Shown here piece by piece: positions 1 through 7,005 of a DNA stretch of 19,268 nt. Position 1 is the first letter of the stretch; every line of letters begins with the position of its first letter. Under the pieces are notes generated by a model, which saw nothing but the letters and a program-made list of their open reading frames with translations, was not told the origin of the DNA and ran no database searches. Origin of the DNA: Stygibacter sp964604155. Its GTDB lineage: Bacteria > Cloacimonadota > Cloacimonadia > Cloacimonadales > TCS61. The position numbers and the translations under genes were made by a program. The stretch covers positions 1 through 19,268 of the forward strand of contig CAZRXY010000059.1 in assembly GCA_964604155.1 (NCBI GenBank). The letters are read 5' to 3'.

Positions 1-116
1 CTCCCCTTCTCCCCTTCTCTCTTCCCCTCTTCTCCCCTTCTCCTCTTCTCCTCTTCTCCCCTTCTCCTCTTCTCCTCTTCATCTCTTCATCTCTTAATCT
101 CTTAATCACGATTTAT
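1..116. repeat. Octamer-periodic pyrimidine tract (repeat copy A)
   Basis: The plus strand is almost pure pyrimidine. Most of it can be parsed as 8-bp units such as CTCCCCTT, CTCCTCTT, CATCTCTT and AATCTCTT, drifting in sequence from left to right. The tract probably continues beyond the window's left edge. It is the same kind of DNA as the pyrimidine arrays at about 6430-6503 and 14135-14262 and the reverse-strand array at 19141-19268. No open reading frame or RNA gene is visible in it. Units and period are seen directly; relation to the other copies is inferred from shared period and composition. Confidence 0.75.
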
Positions 117-601
117 CGCGCGAATTCGTTTGTAACCGGGCAGGAGGTTAGAACCTGGCTTTTGCGTTTAAAACAAATAATATTTATGAGGGCAGAGATC
201 ATAAAACTAAACCATCTTGATTAGACTGGCAGGAATCATAAACCAAGATTACAGTATTGCCTTTTCATTATTGATTATATGTTGTTATTTCACACCTACA
301 AATAATTTTGTGGCAATGATATCAAGGTGAAAATAATTCCTTTCTTGCAAATTAGAACCATGTCATCAATTATTGACATTGATATGTTTAGATTTTTATG
401 TGTAATTACTATCATATATATTTTTTAATATAATTATTTTTTTTTCTAGATATATAACTTGTTATATTACCTACCTTAACAGAATATTTAACCTAGATTT
501 ATTTTTCAATAATTCAATTAAATAATTTTTTTGTTGACAACAGATTGCGGGAATTAATTATTTAACCTGCCGGATGAAAATAAGTAGAAAGGAGTTGAAA
601 G
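117..601 (+). promoter_or_regulatory. AT-rich leader and candidate promoter of the tetR/MBL operon
   Basis: This non-coding stretch of about 485 bases contains no gene that I can support. Bases 400-535 are extremely AT-rich, with long T runs. A TTGACA hexamer lies at 534-539, with AT-rich -10 candidates near 555-563 (TAATTA, TTATTT), none a good consensus match. A second TTGACA is at about 374-379, inside a 6-bp inverted repeat (ATCAAT ... ATTGAT, about 366-384). TetR-family proteins usually repress their own operon, so an operator is expected here, but I see no convincing palindrome next to the start codon. A good ribosome binding site (AAGGAGT) precedes the TTG start at 602. Confidence 0.35.
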
Positions 602-1267
602 TTGCAACTAAAAAGGAAGTATGAAAACCAAACACGCTTGACCATAGTCAAGAGTGCAGCCCGTGTCTTTGCCGACAATGGTTTTTTCGGAACTGGAGTT
701 CGTGAAATCGTTGACAAGGCTGGAGTCGCGCTGAATTCAGTTAATTACTACTTCGGTAGTAAGGACAATCTCTTTCTGGAGACCATCAAGTATGTAATGA
801 AAGAAAAGATTCAATTTGATGTGTTATTCCTTCAGGAAGATGAAGTGATACCCGAAAAGCCTCAGGAATTGTCAAACTTCATCAATGGAAAGATCATGGC
901 ATTATTTGACATTTTTTATGGGACAAACCGTCGTTACTGGTATGCCGACCTGATAACGAGAGCCTTTCAAGAAGAAGTGCCTGGTTCACTGGAAGTTGCT
1001 ATGACCTATATCAGCATCGTATTCGACAGATTTGGAGAGATTTATACTGTAGCCAAAAAGAAGATGGATGCTGCTGATTACTACAACTGGATGACCAGAC
1101 TTTGGTTTGCTTTAATGGGCTTCGCAATGTGGCGTAACACTTTTGGCAAAGAACTTGATTTTGTAGGTTTTGCTGAAAATAGTGACCGCGATAAATATAT
1201 CGCAGACCTGGCAAAGGGTGTTGCAGTTAATGCTATTAAAGAATTAGGATTACCTGAGCCTAAATAG
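602..1267 (+). CDS. TetR/AcrR-family transcriptional regulator
   Basis: A 221-residue protein with an N-terminal TetR-type helix-turn-helix at about residues 11-55. The pattern is A-R-V-F-A-D-N-G-F at 20-28, T-G-V-R-E-I near 31-36, and the recognition-helix ending N-Y-Y-F-G-S-K at about 48-54, the family's usual Y-Y-F-x-S-K signature. The helical C-terminal half should bind an effector and dimerise. It resembles the CecR-type C-terminal region, but that is a guess and no ligand can be read. The start is TTG, chosen because AGGAG lies 7 bases upstream and the first helix begins soon after. The MBL-fold hydrolase gene follows 16 bases later on the same strand, so the regulator probably controls itself and that enzyme. 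DNA binding is well supported; the target is inferred. Confidence 0.9.
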   Translation: MQLKRKYENQTRLTIVKSAARVFADNGFFGTGVREIVDKAGVALNSVNYYFGSKDNLFLETIKYVMKEKIQFDVLFLQEDEVIPEKPQELSNFINGKIMALFDIFYGTNRRYWYADLITRAFQEEVPGSLEVAMTYISIVFDRFGEIYTVAKKKMDAADYYNWMTRLWFALMGFAMWRNTFGKELDFVGFAENSDRDKYIADLAKGVAVNAIKELGLPEPK

Positions 1268-1283
1268 TATTTACTCACATTAC

Positions 1284-1967
1284 GTGTTTAAGCATATAAA
1301 AATTCGGATTGGAAAGACGAATACATATCTCTTCCAATCCGAATTTGGTTTTTATATTCTTCTTGATACCGCTATTATCTCTGGTGGGCACAAGCTGATA
1401 GATCGCCTTATTAAGATTGGGATAAAGCCACATGATCTCAAACTTATAATAATCACTCATTCTCATTATGACCACACAGGTTCGCTGGCAGCAATAAAGA
1501 AATGGTCAAATGCCAAAGTCATAGCCCACTCAAAGGCAAAAATACTTTTGAAGACGGGTAAAACTGCCCAACCGATGTCTTGCGATCCTGTGCTGAGGAG
1601 AATAATCAATCAAATAAGCCGCTGTTATCCTTCTCTCTCAAAAGTACCTCCGGTAGATATTGATATAGAAATCACCAAAGTGTTTGATCTGAGTGATTGG
1701 GGCATAAAGGGTTATATTATTCCCACTCCAGGTCATACATCAGATTCTCTCTCACTGATACTCGATGATCATTCTGCCTATGTAGGTGATACCATGTTCA
1801 ATATCACTCCGTTCTCAATAAATCCACCCTTTCAAGAAGACCACGAAGCACTCCGAGATAGTTGGTTAACCCTTTCAGAAACAAATTCAAGTCATTTCTT
1901 TCCGGGACATGGTTCTGAGATAAAAAGGGACAGATTTTTAAAGTCATTAAAAAAAGCCTCGAAGTGA
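1284..1967 (+). CDS. MBL-fold metallo-hydrolase
   Basis: A 227-residue metallo-beta-lactamase-fold hydrolase with a complete metal-binding set: H59-S-H61-Y-D63-H64, H151 in P-T-P-G-H-T, D169 in V-G-D-T and H209 in P-G-H-G. These residues normally bind two metal ions. The fold covers many activities (glyoxalase II, lactonase, thioesterase, quorum-quenching hydrolase) and the substrate cannot be read here. The start is GTG with no visible ribosome binding site, 16 bases after the tetR stop, so translation is probably coupled to tetR. The N-terminal beta strands (K-I-R-I-G ... Y-I-L-L-D-T) match the family's usual opening, supporting this start. Oddly, codons 6-21 contain a perfect 15-bp inverted repeat (1300-1346). 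The stop codon lies in a terminator hairpin. Confidence 0.9.
   Translation: MFKHIKIRIGKTNTYLFQSEFGFYILLDTAIISGGHKLIDRLIKIGIKPHDLKLIIITHSHYDHTGSLAAIKKWSNAKVIAHSKAKILLKTGKTAQPMSCDPVLRRIINQISRCYPSLSKVPPVDIDIEITKVFDLSDWGIKGYIIPTPGHTSDSLSLILDDHSAYVGDTMFNITPFSINPPFQEDHEALRDSWLTLSETNSSHFFPGHGSEIKRDRFLKSLKKASK
1300..1346 (+). promoter_or_regulatory. Perfect 15-bp inverted repeat inside the MBL gene start
   Basis: AAATTCGGATTGGAA at 1300-1314 is the exact reverse complement of TTCCAATCCGAATTT at 1332-1346, separated by 17 bases. Bulging A1315 allows two more pairs. In mRNA this would form a stable stem-loop starting 14 bases after the GTG start, on a gene with no clear ribosome binding site. That position could control initiation or coupling to tetR. 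It could instead act at the DNA level. The repeat is seen directly; function is inference. Confidence 0.6.
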
Positions 1968-1976
1968 GGCTTAATT
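1954..1976 (-). terminator. Shared terminator hairpin between MBL gene and aminotransferase gene
   Basis: AAGCCTC (1954-1960) and GAGGCTT (1966-1972) form a 7-bp stem with a 5-base loop. Read on the minus strand, the stem ends in a run of T (complement of the A run before 1954), the form of an intrinsic terminator for the aminotransferase gene ending at 1981. On the plus strand the U tract (TTAATTAATATTA) is weaker. The last codons and stop (1965-1967) of the MBL gene lie within the hairpin, so two convergent genes share one structure. Confidence 0.75.
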
Positions 1977-1980
1977 AATA

Positions 1981-3171
1981 TTACTTATTAAGATATGCTT
2001 TCAGGCCGCTGCTGAATATTTCCATTGCATTCTTCAAATCATCTACATTTAGTATGTAGGCAATTCTTACTTCATCTCTGCCCAGACCTTCTGTAGCATA
2101 AAAACCTGCTGCCGGGGCTACCATTACGGTGGCATTATCAACTGAATAATCTGTCAGCAGCCATTTTACAAAATCTTCTGCGTTTTCCACAGGCAATTTT
2201 GCTATTATATAAAAAGCCCCGCCTGGTTTCACGCAGATCACATCATCAATCTTCCTAAGTGCGGCAAAGACAAGATCACGTCGGACTTCATATTCTTTAA
2301 TAATTATTTCAAAATATTCTTCCTTCAAATCGATGCAGGCATCTGCCGCATACTGTTCAAGGGTAGGAGGACAAAGCCGTGCCTGGGCAAATTTCACTAA
2401 TGCGGCAAGTAATTCCTCATTATGTGTTGCGATACAACCAATTCTTGCTCCACAGGCACTATAACGCTTAGAAATGGAATCTACCACAATTGCCCGGTTT
2501 TTGATCTCCGGAAAAGTGAGAATACTGGTATGCAATCCTCCATCATAGACAAATTCGCGATATACTTCATCTGAGATTAGAAATAGATCATGTTTGTTCA
2601 CTAAAACAGCTAACCTTTTAAGATCATCCCGGCTGTACAAAGCCCCTGTGGGATTACCCGGATTGCAGATCATTATCGCTCTCGTTTTTGGGGATATGAG
2701 TCTTTCTAACTCTTCATCGCCAGGTAAGGCAAAACCATTTTCCGCTCTGGTTGTCAAGGGTGTGATTTTAACTCCCGCCCAGGTGGCAAAACCATTATAA
2801 TTAGTGTAAAATGGTTCAGGGATAATAATCTCTTCTCCCGCATTGCAAACTGCCAGCATGGCAAAAAAACATGCCTCCGATCCAGCAGTTGTAATGATTA
2901 TCTCATTCTCGCTTAGCTCAATTTCATAACGAGCATAATATTTCACAAGGTTTTTACGGTAGAATAATAAACCCTGGGAGGGACCATAAGCTAAAACTTT
3001 CTCATCAAATTCAGAATATACTTTCATCATCTCGCGGGGTGTTTCAATGTCAGGCTGTCCAATATTCAAATGGTAAATATGCTTGCCACAAGCTTTGGCA
3101 GCATCAGCTAATGGCACCAGCTTTCGTATCGGTGATGCCTGGATATTCAAGGCTCTTTCTGATAAACGCAT
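1981..3171 (-). CDS. PLP-dependent aminotransferase, aspartate-aminotransferase-like (class I/II)
   Basis: About 396 residues, the usual length for the fold-type I aspartate/aromatic aminotransferase family, which moves amino groups between amino acids and 2-oxo acids in the cytoplasm. Counting from the ATG at 3171, visible signatures are N170-P-G-N-P-T-G, D201 in I-S-D-E-V-Y (binds the pyridine nitrogen), K235 in S-I-S-K-R (PLP Schiff base), the G-A-R-I-G phosphate-binding segment following it, and R369 in E-V-R-I-A-Y (substrate carboxylate). An in-frame GTG at 3183 gives four more residues, but has no ribosome binding site; ATG 3171 has AGGA 5 bases upstream and is preferred. The gene stands alone, convergent with tetR/MBL. 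A TTGACA at 3229-3224 is a possible -35 box. Exact substrate is not determinable. Confidence 0.9.
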   Translation of the reverse strand: MRLSERALNIQASPIRKLVPLADAAKACGKHIYHLNIGQPDIETPREMMKVYSEFDEKVLAYGPSQGLLFYRKNLVKYYARYEIELSENEIIITTAGSEACFFAMLAVCNAGEEIIIPEPFYTNYNGFATWAGVKITPLTTRAENGFALPGDEELERLISPKTRAIMICNPGNPTGALYSRDDLKRLAVLVNKHDLFLISDEVYREFVYDGGLHTSILTFPEIKNRAIVVDSISKRYSACGARIGCIATHNEELLAALVKFAQARLCPPTLEQYAADACIDLKEEYFEIIIKEYEVRRDLVFAALRKIDDVICVKPGGAFYIIAKLPVENAEDFVKWLLTDYSVDNATVMVAPAAGFYATEGLGRDEVRIAYILNVDDLKNAMEIFSSGLKAYLNK

Positions 3172-3403
3172 CTCATTCCTCACAATTTTAATATTTTTCT
3201 AATTCCCATAACTGTCTCTTTTATGTCAAAGATTTTATTGGAATATCATATTATTTATCTATCATCACATACACAAGTCACTTTATAAATAGTCGCCCGT
3301 CCCCCGCAATTGCAGCAATCTGGGAATGTAGCGAATTGATTCCCGTGATTCCCGGGGCTAAGTAATTGAGCCTGCAACCGGCAAAATTTCCTGAATATGA
3401 TTC

Positions 3404-4021
3404 TTAAAACAGGATATCTCGTTCAAGAGCTTTCATTTTTTTCTCAAGCTTAGTGACAATTTCATCACTGTCTTCCTCTCGTTTAAGCAATATTGGTTCG
3501 CTATAGCTCACCCTTATCCTGGTGAAAGGCAAAGGCAGCCTGAATCTGTCCCAGGAAGAAAACACTATTTCTCTTTTTACTTGCACTGCCGCTAAAACAA
3601 CCGGCAAGCCCGATGCTTTTGCCAGAAAAACCAGTCCTTCCTTAATCTTTCCTGCTGGTCCCTTGGGACCATCGGGAGTAATACCGATCGTATAGGATTT
3701 TGCTACCGATATCATCTCCCGGAGTGCTTTGCTCCCACCTCGTCTGGAAGAGCCGCGTACCGGCACATAACCAAAATCACGGCAGGCCTCTGCAATAAGT
3801 TCTCCATCCTGAGACTGAGATATCATCACAGCAATATCATGATTTCTATGCAAATACATAAGCGGCAGGATATTTCTATGCCAAAAACAATAAATTACCT
3901 GCTTCTCAGGTGCTTTTGTCATGAGACTGAATTTCCAAGTGTGCCCCAGTATTTTCACAATGATAACTCCCAGGATTTTTACAATTTTTAATTGAAACTG
4001 CGATAATCTTTTTTTTGCCAT
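3404..4021 (-). CDS. DUF374-family lysophospholipid/lipid A-type acyltransferase
   Basis: A 205-residue protein of the DUF374 branch of the LPLAT acyltransferases, inner-membrane enzymes that move acyl chains onto lipid acceptors. Signatures: F-W-H48-R-N-I-L-P-L (the H is the expected catalytic base), S-Q-S-Q-D-G at 68-73, R-G-S-S-R-R-G-G at 89-96 and T-P-D-G-P-K-G-P at 115-122. A hydrophobic N-terminal segment (about 11-26) fits membrane association. The ATG directly follows the last base of lpxB, so the two are almost certainly co-translated. Placement next to lpxB suggests that the substrate is lipid A or a precursor, but this family is not firmly assigned, so substrate remains inference. 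Confidence 0.87.
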   Translation of the reverse strand: MAKKRLSQFQLKIVKILGVIIVKILGHTWKFSLMTKAPEKQVIYCFWHRNILPLMYLHRNHDIAVMISQSQDGELIAEACRDFGYVPVRGSSRRGGSKALREMISVAKSYTIGITPDGPKGPAGKIKEGLVFLAKASGLPVVLAAVQVKREIVFSSWDRFRLPLPFTRIRVSYSEPILLKREEDSDEIVTKLEKKMKALERDILF

Positions 4022-5155
4022 CTATTTTAAAAGCCCTTCGAGCAGTTTTGTCACTTCTTCTGATGCCGATTTCTTCCCCAGCATATCATGCAAAACACCA
4101 AGAGATTCTTTCATCTCTCTGTACTCGCTGGGATTTTCCAAATATTTCCTTATATGTAAGCAAATATTTTGAGGGTTTACTTCATTCTGGATCAGTTCGG
4201 GTATCACATTATCATTAAACACAATATTTGGTAACCCTATCCACCTTATCTTCACAAAGTATCTACCCAGCAGATAACTTAAGTGGCTGGTTTTGTAACA
4301 AATAATAAATGGTGTGCCACAATAAGCTGTTTCCAGTGTAGTTGTCCCCGATTTTGCACACACAAAATCAGAATGCTGCATTAATTCGTAGCTGTTCCCT
4401 TCGATTATTTTTAGGTTTATTGAGCCATGATGAGATATTATCTTCTCGAAAGCATCTTTATATCCTGTATCTGCCATTGATATTAAAAACTGGTATTTCT
4501 CACTTCCCAGAAGCCGTATCGCTTTTAGATATTCCGGCAGCAATTTGCCAATTTCGCTACTGCGGCTACCCGGGAAGAATGATATCCATTTTTTACTTAA
4601 ATCCAGATTCTTTTCATGGGCAAAATCATCTCTGCTTACTTTGAATTCTATCTCCTCGGATATCGGGTGACCTGTATAGGTAGCCGATATCCGGTATTTT
4701 CGGAAATAATCACCCTCAAAAGGTAAAATGTATCCTATGGCATCAGTATGATCACGTAATTGGAAAATCCGATGCTTTTTCCAAGCCCAGAATTGAGGAC
4801 ATATATAGTAAAGAACCTTGATATTCATCTTTTTAGCTAATCTGGCAATACGCATATTCAATCCGGGATAATCAACCAGAACTATAGCATCAGGCTTATT
4901 TTCAAGAAAAATCTTCTTTATCTCTTTTTCTACTTTGAAAAAAAATAATAAATGCTTTATCACTTCTGCAAATCCCATTACATTGAACCGCGCAAATGGG
5001 AATATAGAGGTAAAGCCTTGAGCCGCCATCATCATACCACCCACACCAAAATGCTCCCAGTCCGGATGAACCTTAAGACAATATTCCAATACCTTAGAGG
5101 CATGGAGATCACCACTCTTTTCACCTGCCAGCCAGAATATTTTCTTTCTATTCAT
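4022..5155 (-). CDS. lpxB: Lipid-A-disaccharide synthase
   Basis: A 377-residue GT19 glycosyltransferase that joins UDP-2,3-diacylglucosamine and lipid X to form the lipid A disaccharide at the inner face of the inner membrane. Family motifs occur in order: A-G-E-K-S-G-D at 10-16, F-G-V-G-G at 36-40, N-V-M-G-F-A-E-V at 58-65, D95-Y-P-G-L-N100, Y-Y-I-C-P-Q-F-W-A-W at 116-125, P-F-E at 145-147, T-G-H-P at 161-164, P-G-S-R-S-S-E-I at 195-202 and S-G-T-T-T-L-E-T-A at 269-277. Length is normal and no key residue is missing. Its ATG lies 22 bases after the barrel-protein gene and its stop abuts the DUF374 gene, so the three form one operon. It shows that the host makes lipopolysaccharide-type lipid A. 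Confidence 0.97.
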   Translation of the reverse strand: MNRKKIFWLAGEKSGDLHASKVLEYCLKVHPDWEHFGVGGMMMAAQGFTSIFPFARFNVMGFAEVIKHLLFFFKVEKEIKKIFLENKPDAIVLVDYPGLNMRIARLAKKMNIKVLYYICPQFWAWKKHRIFQLRDHTDAIGYILPFEGDYFRKYRISATYTGHPISEEIEFKVSRDDFAHEKNLDLSKKWISFFPGSRSSEIGKLLPEYLKAIRLLGSEKYQFLISMADTGYKDAFEKIISHHGSINLKIIEGNSYELMQHSDFVCAKSGTTTLETAYCGTPFIICYKTSHLSYLLGRYFVKIRWIGLPNIVFNDNVIPELIQNEVNPQNICLHIRKYLENPSEYREMKESLGVLHDMLGKKSASEEVTKLLEGLLK

Positions 5156-5177
5156 TTACTGTCCCGGCTCACTGCTA

Positions 5178-6242
5178 TCAAAATGCTTCCCGTGTTCCAA
5201 AATTCACACTCACCTGTTCCCTGAAATTTCCTACATCAAGCCTGAGCGTAAATAATTCCTCGATATTTAATAAATATCGTACTCCGATTCCCAAGCCATA
5301 ACGATATCCACTCAGATTAAAATCTTCTATATCTGTTCGTACTTGACCCGCTTCTGCAAAAATCACAAATCCAAAGCGTCGCCAATAACGGTGATCCCAG
5401 GGAAAACTCCGCAATTCACTTACCGCAGATACCAGATAATTATCAACGAACTGACCAGATTGAAAAATCCTCAATTCTTCTCCTAATGAAGAGAGCTCCT
5501 GATAGGGTACTTCTCCATTATTGGCTATGAATTTGATCTCAGATGCCCAGGTAGTCATCTTCCATAATGGCAAAAAACCCGCTGCCGAAACGCTGTACCG
5601 GTCAAATGTGTAATCACTCCATAATGCCTCAGATAGATTCCTAAGATCAAATTGTATTCTTATGCCCTTCTGAGGATAATACTGGTGATTAAGCGTGTTA
5701 TAGGAAAATGTGAGACCGGGTCCCACGCTCCTGCCCCCAAAAGGAAGGATTTTATCATCCTGCAATAAATAATTTTCTGATATTTCTTCATAATACCTAT
5801 CATAATTACCCATAAATACAAAACCTAATTCATAATTATCCCATCTTCTTAACATCTCAAAACTGCAGTGTAAAGTCCTTATCACAATCTCCTGATATTT
5901 GTCCAGGTCCATGACGTTGCCTGTGCCATAAATCTCACAATGGCTATGCTTAATTGATAACGGAAAATTGATGGCATAATTCCCTTCGTCAAATTGCCAT
6001 TCATTTTCTATCTCAAATTTCCAGCTTCTCTTTATGCCGGTTTCTGCCTCCAGCTTCAAAAAACTGGGCGGTTTATTCTTTTCTATTCCCTCAGATCGCC
6101 AAAACCTGATAAATACTCCTCCCCCACTAAAACCGGTCTCCTCTGAATAATCCATTAATGGATAAAAATGCATACCGCCCCCTTCCTCACTCCATACCTG
6201 ATTGCTAATCAGCAATATCATTACAATTATTAATGCTCTCAT
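5178..6242 (-). CDS. Omp85/BamA-type outer-membrane beta-barrel protein without POTRA domains
   Basis: A 354-residue protein with a signal peptide (M-R-A-L-I-I-V-M-I-L-L, likely cleavage after W-S at 17-18) and then alternating polar/hydrophobic strands with many aromatic residues. The C-terminal part matches the Omp85/surface-antigen barrel style: G-R-S-V-G-P-G-L-T at 170-178, N-T-L-N-H-Q-Y-Y-P-Q-K-G at 182-193 and E-L-R-S-F near 276-280. The lid-loop motif (usually V/L-R-G-F/Y) reads L257-R258-I-F. The protein ends in F, as expected for the outer-membrane insertion signal. There is no space for POTRA domains, so it is not a full BamA; it could be a small Omp85 relative or a porin-like barrel. 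It leads the lpxB operon, which supports an outer-membrane role. Role beyond that is unknown. Confidence 0.75.
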   Translation of the reverse strand: MRALIIVMILLISNQVWSEEGGGMHFYPLMDYSEETGFSGGGVFIRFWRSEGIEKNKPPSFLKLEAETGIKRSWKFEIENEWQFDEGNYAINFPLSIKHSHCEIYGTGNVMDLDKYQEIVIRTLHCSFEMLRRWDNYELGFVFMGNYDRYYEEISENYLLQDDKILPFGGRSVGPGLTFSYNTLNHQYYPQKGIRIQFDLRNLSEALWSDYTFDRYSVSAAGFLPLWKMTTWASEIKFIANNGEVPYQELSSLGEELRIFQSGQFVDNYLVSAVSELRSFPWDHRYWRRFGFVIFAEAGQVRTDIEDFNLSGYRYGLGIGVRYLLNIEELFTLRLDVGNFREQVSVNFGTREAF

Positions 6243-6291
6243 ACTCGTTAAGTTTGCAAACCCATTTTTTCAGTCAATCACTTTTATTAGT

Positions 6292-6313
6292 TGGCATACC
6301 CACGGAATTTTTT
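6292..6313 (-). promoter_or_regulatory. TATGCCA box upstream of the barrel-protein/lpxB operon
   Basis: On the minus strand an A run is followed by TTCCGTGGGTATGCCA, about 50 bases before the ATG at 6242. A TTGACT hexamer (6277-6272) lies 14 bases downstream of the box and could be a -35 element. Similar boxes occur upstream of metG and the sensor gene. The similarity is seen directly; a regulatory role is inferred. Confidence 0.35.
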
Positions 6314-6336
6314 ATCAATTATGAATGTTGAGTTTT

Positions 6337-6503
6337 GAATTTTGAATGGAATTGGAATCAAGCGACACGTGAGGCGTGAGATGTGAGACGTGAGAAGTGA
6401 GAAGTGAGACGTTCACATTTTCGAAATATTCTCTCCTCTTCTCCTTTTCTCCTCTTCAAACCTTCAAACCTTCTAACCTTCGATTTTAAATCCCCTCTTC
6501 CCC
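6337..6503. repeat. Composite low-complexity repeat, copy B
   Basis: Ordered modules on the plus strand. A 29-bp core lies at 6337-6365, matching 13941-13969 at 28 of 29 bases. Six 7-bp units GTGAGAN lie at 6369-6410 (second one GTGAGAT, first one GTGAGGC). Pyrimidine-rich DNA follows from about 6431. Three 8-bp units AAACCTTC, AAACCTTC, TAACCTTC lie at 6458-6481, then GATTTTAAATC at 6482-6492 and CCCTCTTCCCC. The right end touches the stop codon of the pilin-like gene at 6503. With the DNA from 6243 this is the whole spacer between that gene and the barrel-protein gene. No gene lies inside it. Confidence 0.85.
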
Positions 6504-6967
6504 TATTCGTTCCAGTCTCCCGAAATTTCAAAACCATTCACATCTATATCGCCATTAGAATCAAAAACTGCTGTAATTCTGGCATTATAAGTGTTATTCC
6601 AGTAGTTTCCTTCACCATATACCTTAGAAGATGCTATTATTTTTAGCCGGTCGTTAAAATACCATTCTATGAAATAATTTACTTCCTCTTCAACAAGTTT
6701 TAGTCCTCCGGGTGAATTGGAAGCTACATGAGTGGAAGGTTCTGCCCCCGGAGGAGTGTAGCCAATATATGAGCCACTCCCACCGCCCATGGAAACGGGA
6801 GTTTTGCGATAGACCAGTGCGTCTGTCACCAGGCTGTTTATGCGATCAATTATTGCTTGCCGATGCGAGATTTTTGCCTGTCTATTAAACATGGAAATTC
6901 CACTTGCTACAGATACACCAATTATAATCACGGCCAGAACCAGCATCAAAGTCTGTGATGTTCCCAT
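6503..6967 (-). CDS. Pilin-like membrane-anchored protein of unknown function
   Basis: A 154-residue protein with one N-terminal hydrophobic helix (about residues 5-26, L-M-L-V-L-A-V-I-I-I-G-V-S-V-A) directly after M-G-T-S-Q-T, then a mostly polar domain containing a glycine-rich G-G-G-S-G-S turn at about 62-67. The layout resembles type IV pilin-like proteins of FCB bacteria in which the mature-looking helix begins right after the initiator Met-Gly. There is no basic prepilin leader and no G-F-T-L-I-E site, so prepilin processing cannot be assumed. ATG has AAGGA 8 bases upstream. It is the last gene after metG and the methyltransferase, 38 bases downstream, and its stop abuts a composite repeat. 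It could be a minor pilin, pseudopilin or unrelated anchored protein. Confidence 0.7.
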   Translation of the reverse strand: MGTSQTLMLVLAVIIIGVSVASGISMFNRQAKISHRQAIIDRINSLVTDALVYRKTPVSMGGGSGSYIGYTPPGAEPSTHVASNSPGGLKLVEEEVNYFIEWYFNDRLKIIASSKVYGEGNYWNNTYNARITAVFDSNGDIDVNGFEISGDWNE

Positions 6968-7005
6968 TATCTTTTTCCTTTTTTATGATTAGATATCATT
7001 TTCTT

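Noticed and set aside
1011..1475. Minus-strand ORFs opposite tetR and the MBL gene start
   Set aside because: They are antisense to a well-supported TetR protein and an MBL protein with full metal ligands, and have no domains of their own.
3184..3403. Possible gene or RNA in the spacer between the acyltransferase and aminotransferase genes
   Set aside because: Only short direct repeats (GATTCCCG-like) and a GC-rich patch are visible; no ORF, start site or stable terminator could be supported.
3404..3430. Terminator hairpin at the end of the DUF374 gene
   Set aside because: Only weak 4-5 bp pairing (CCTG with CAGG) and no U run follow the stop.
6369..6481. CRISPR array or short-spacer repeat locus
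   Set aside because: Units are 7-8 bp, contiguous and without spacers, and no cas genes are present.
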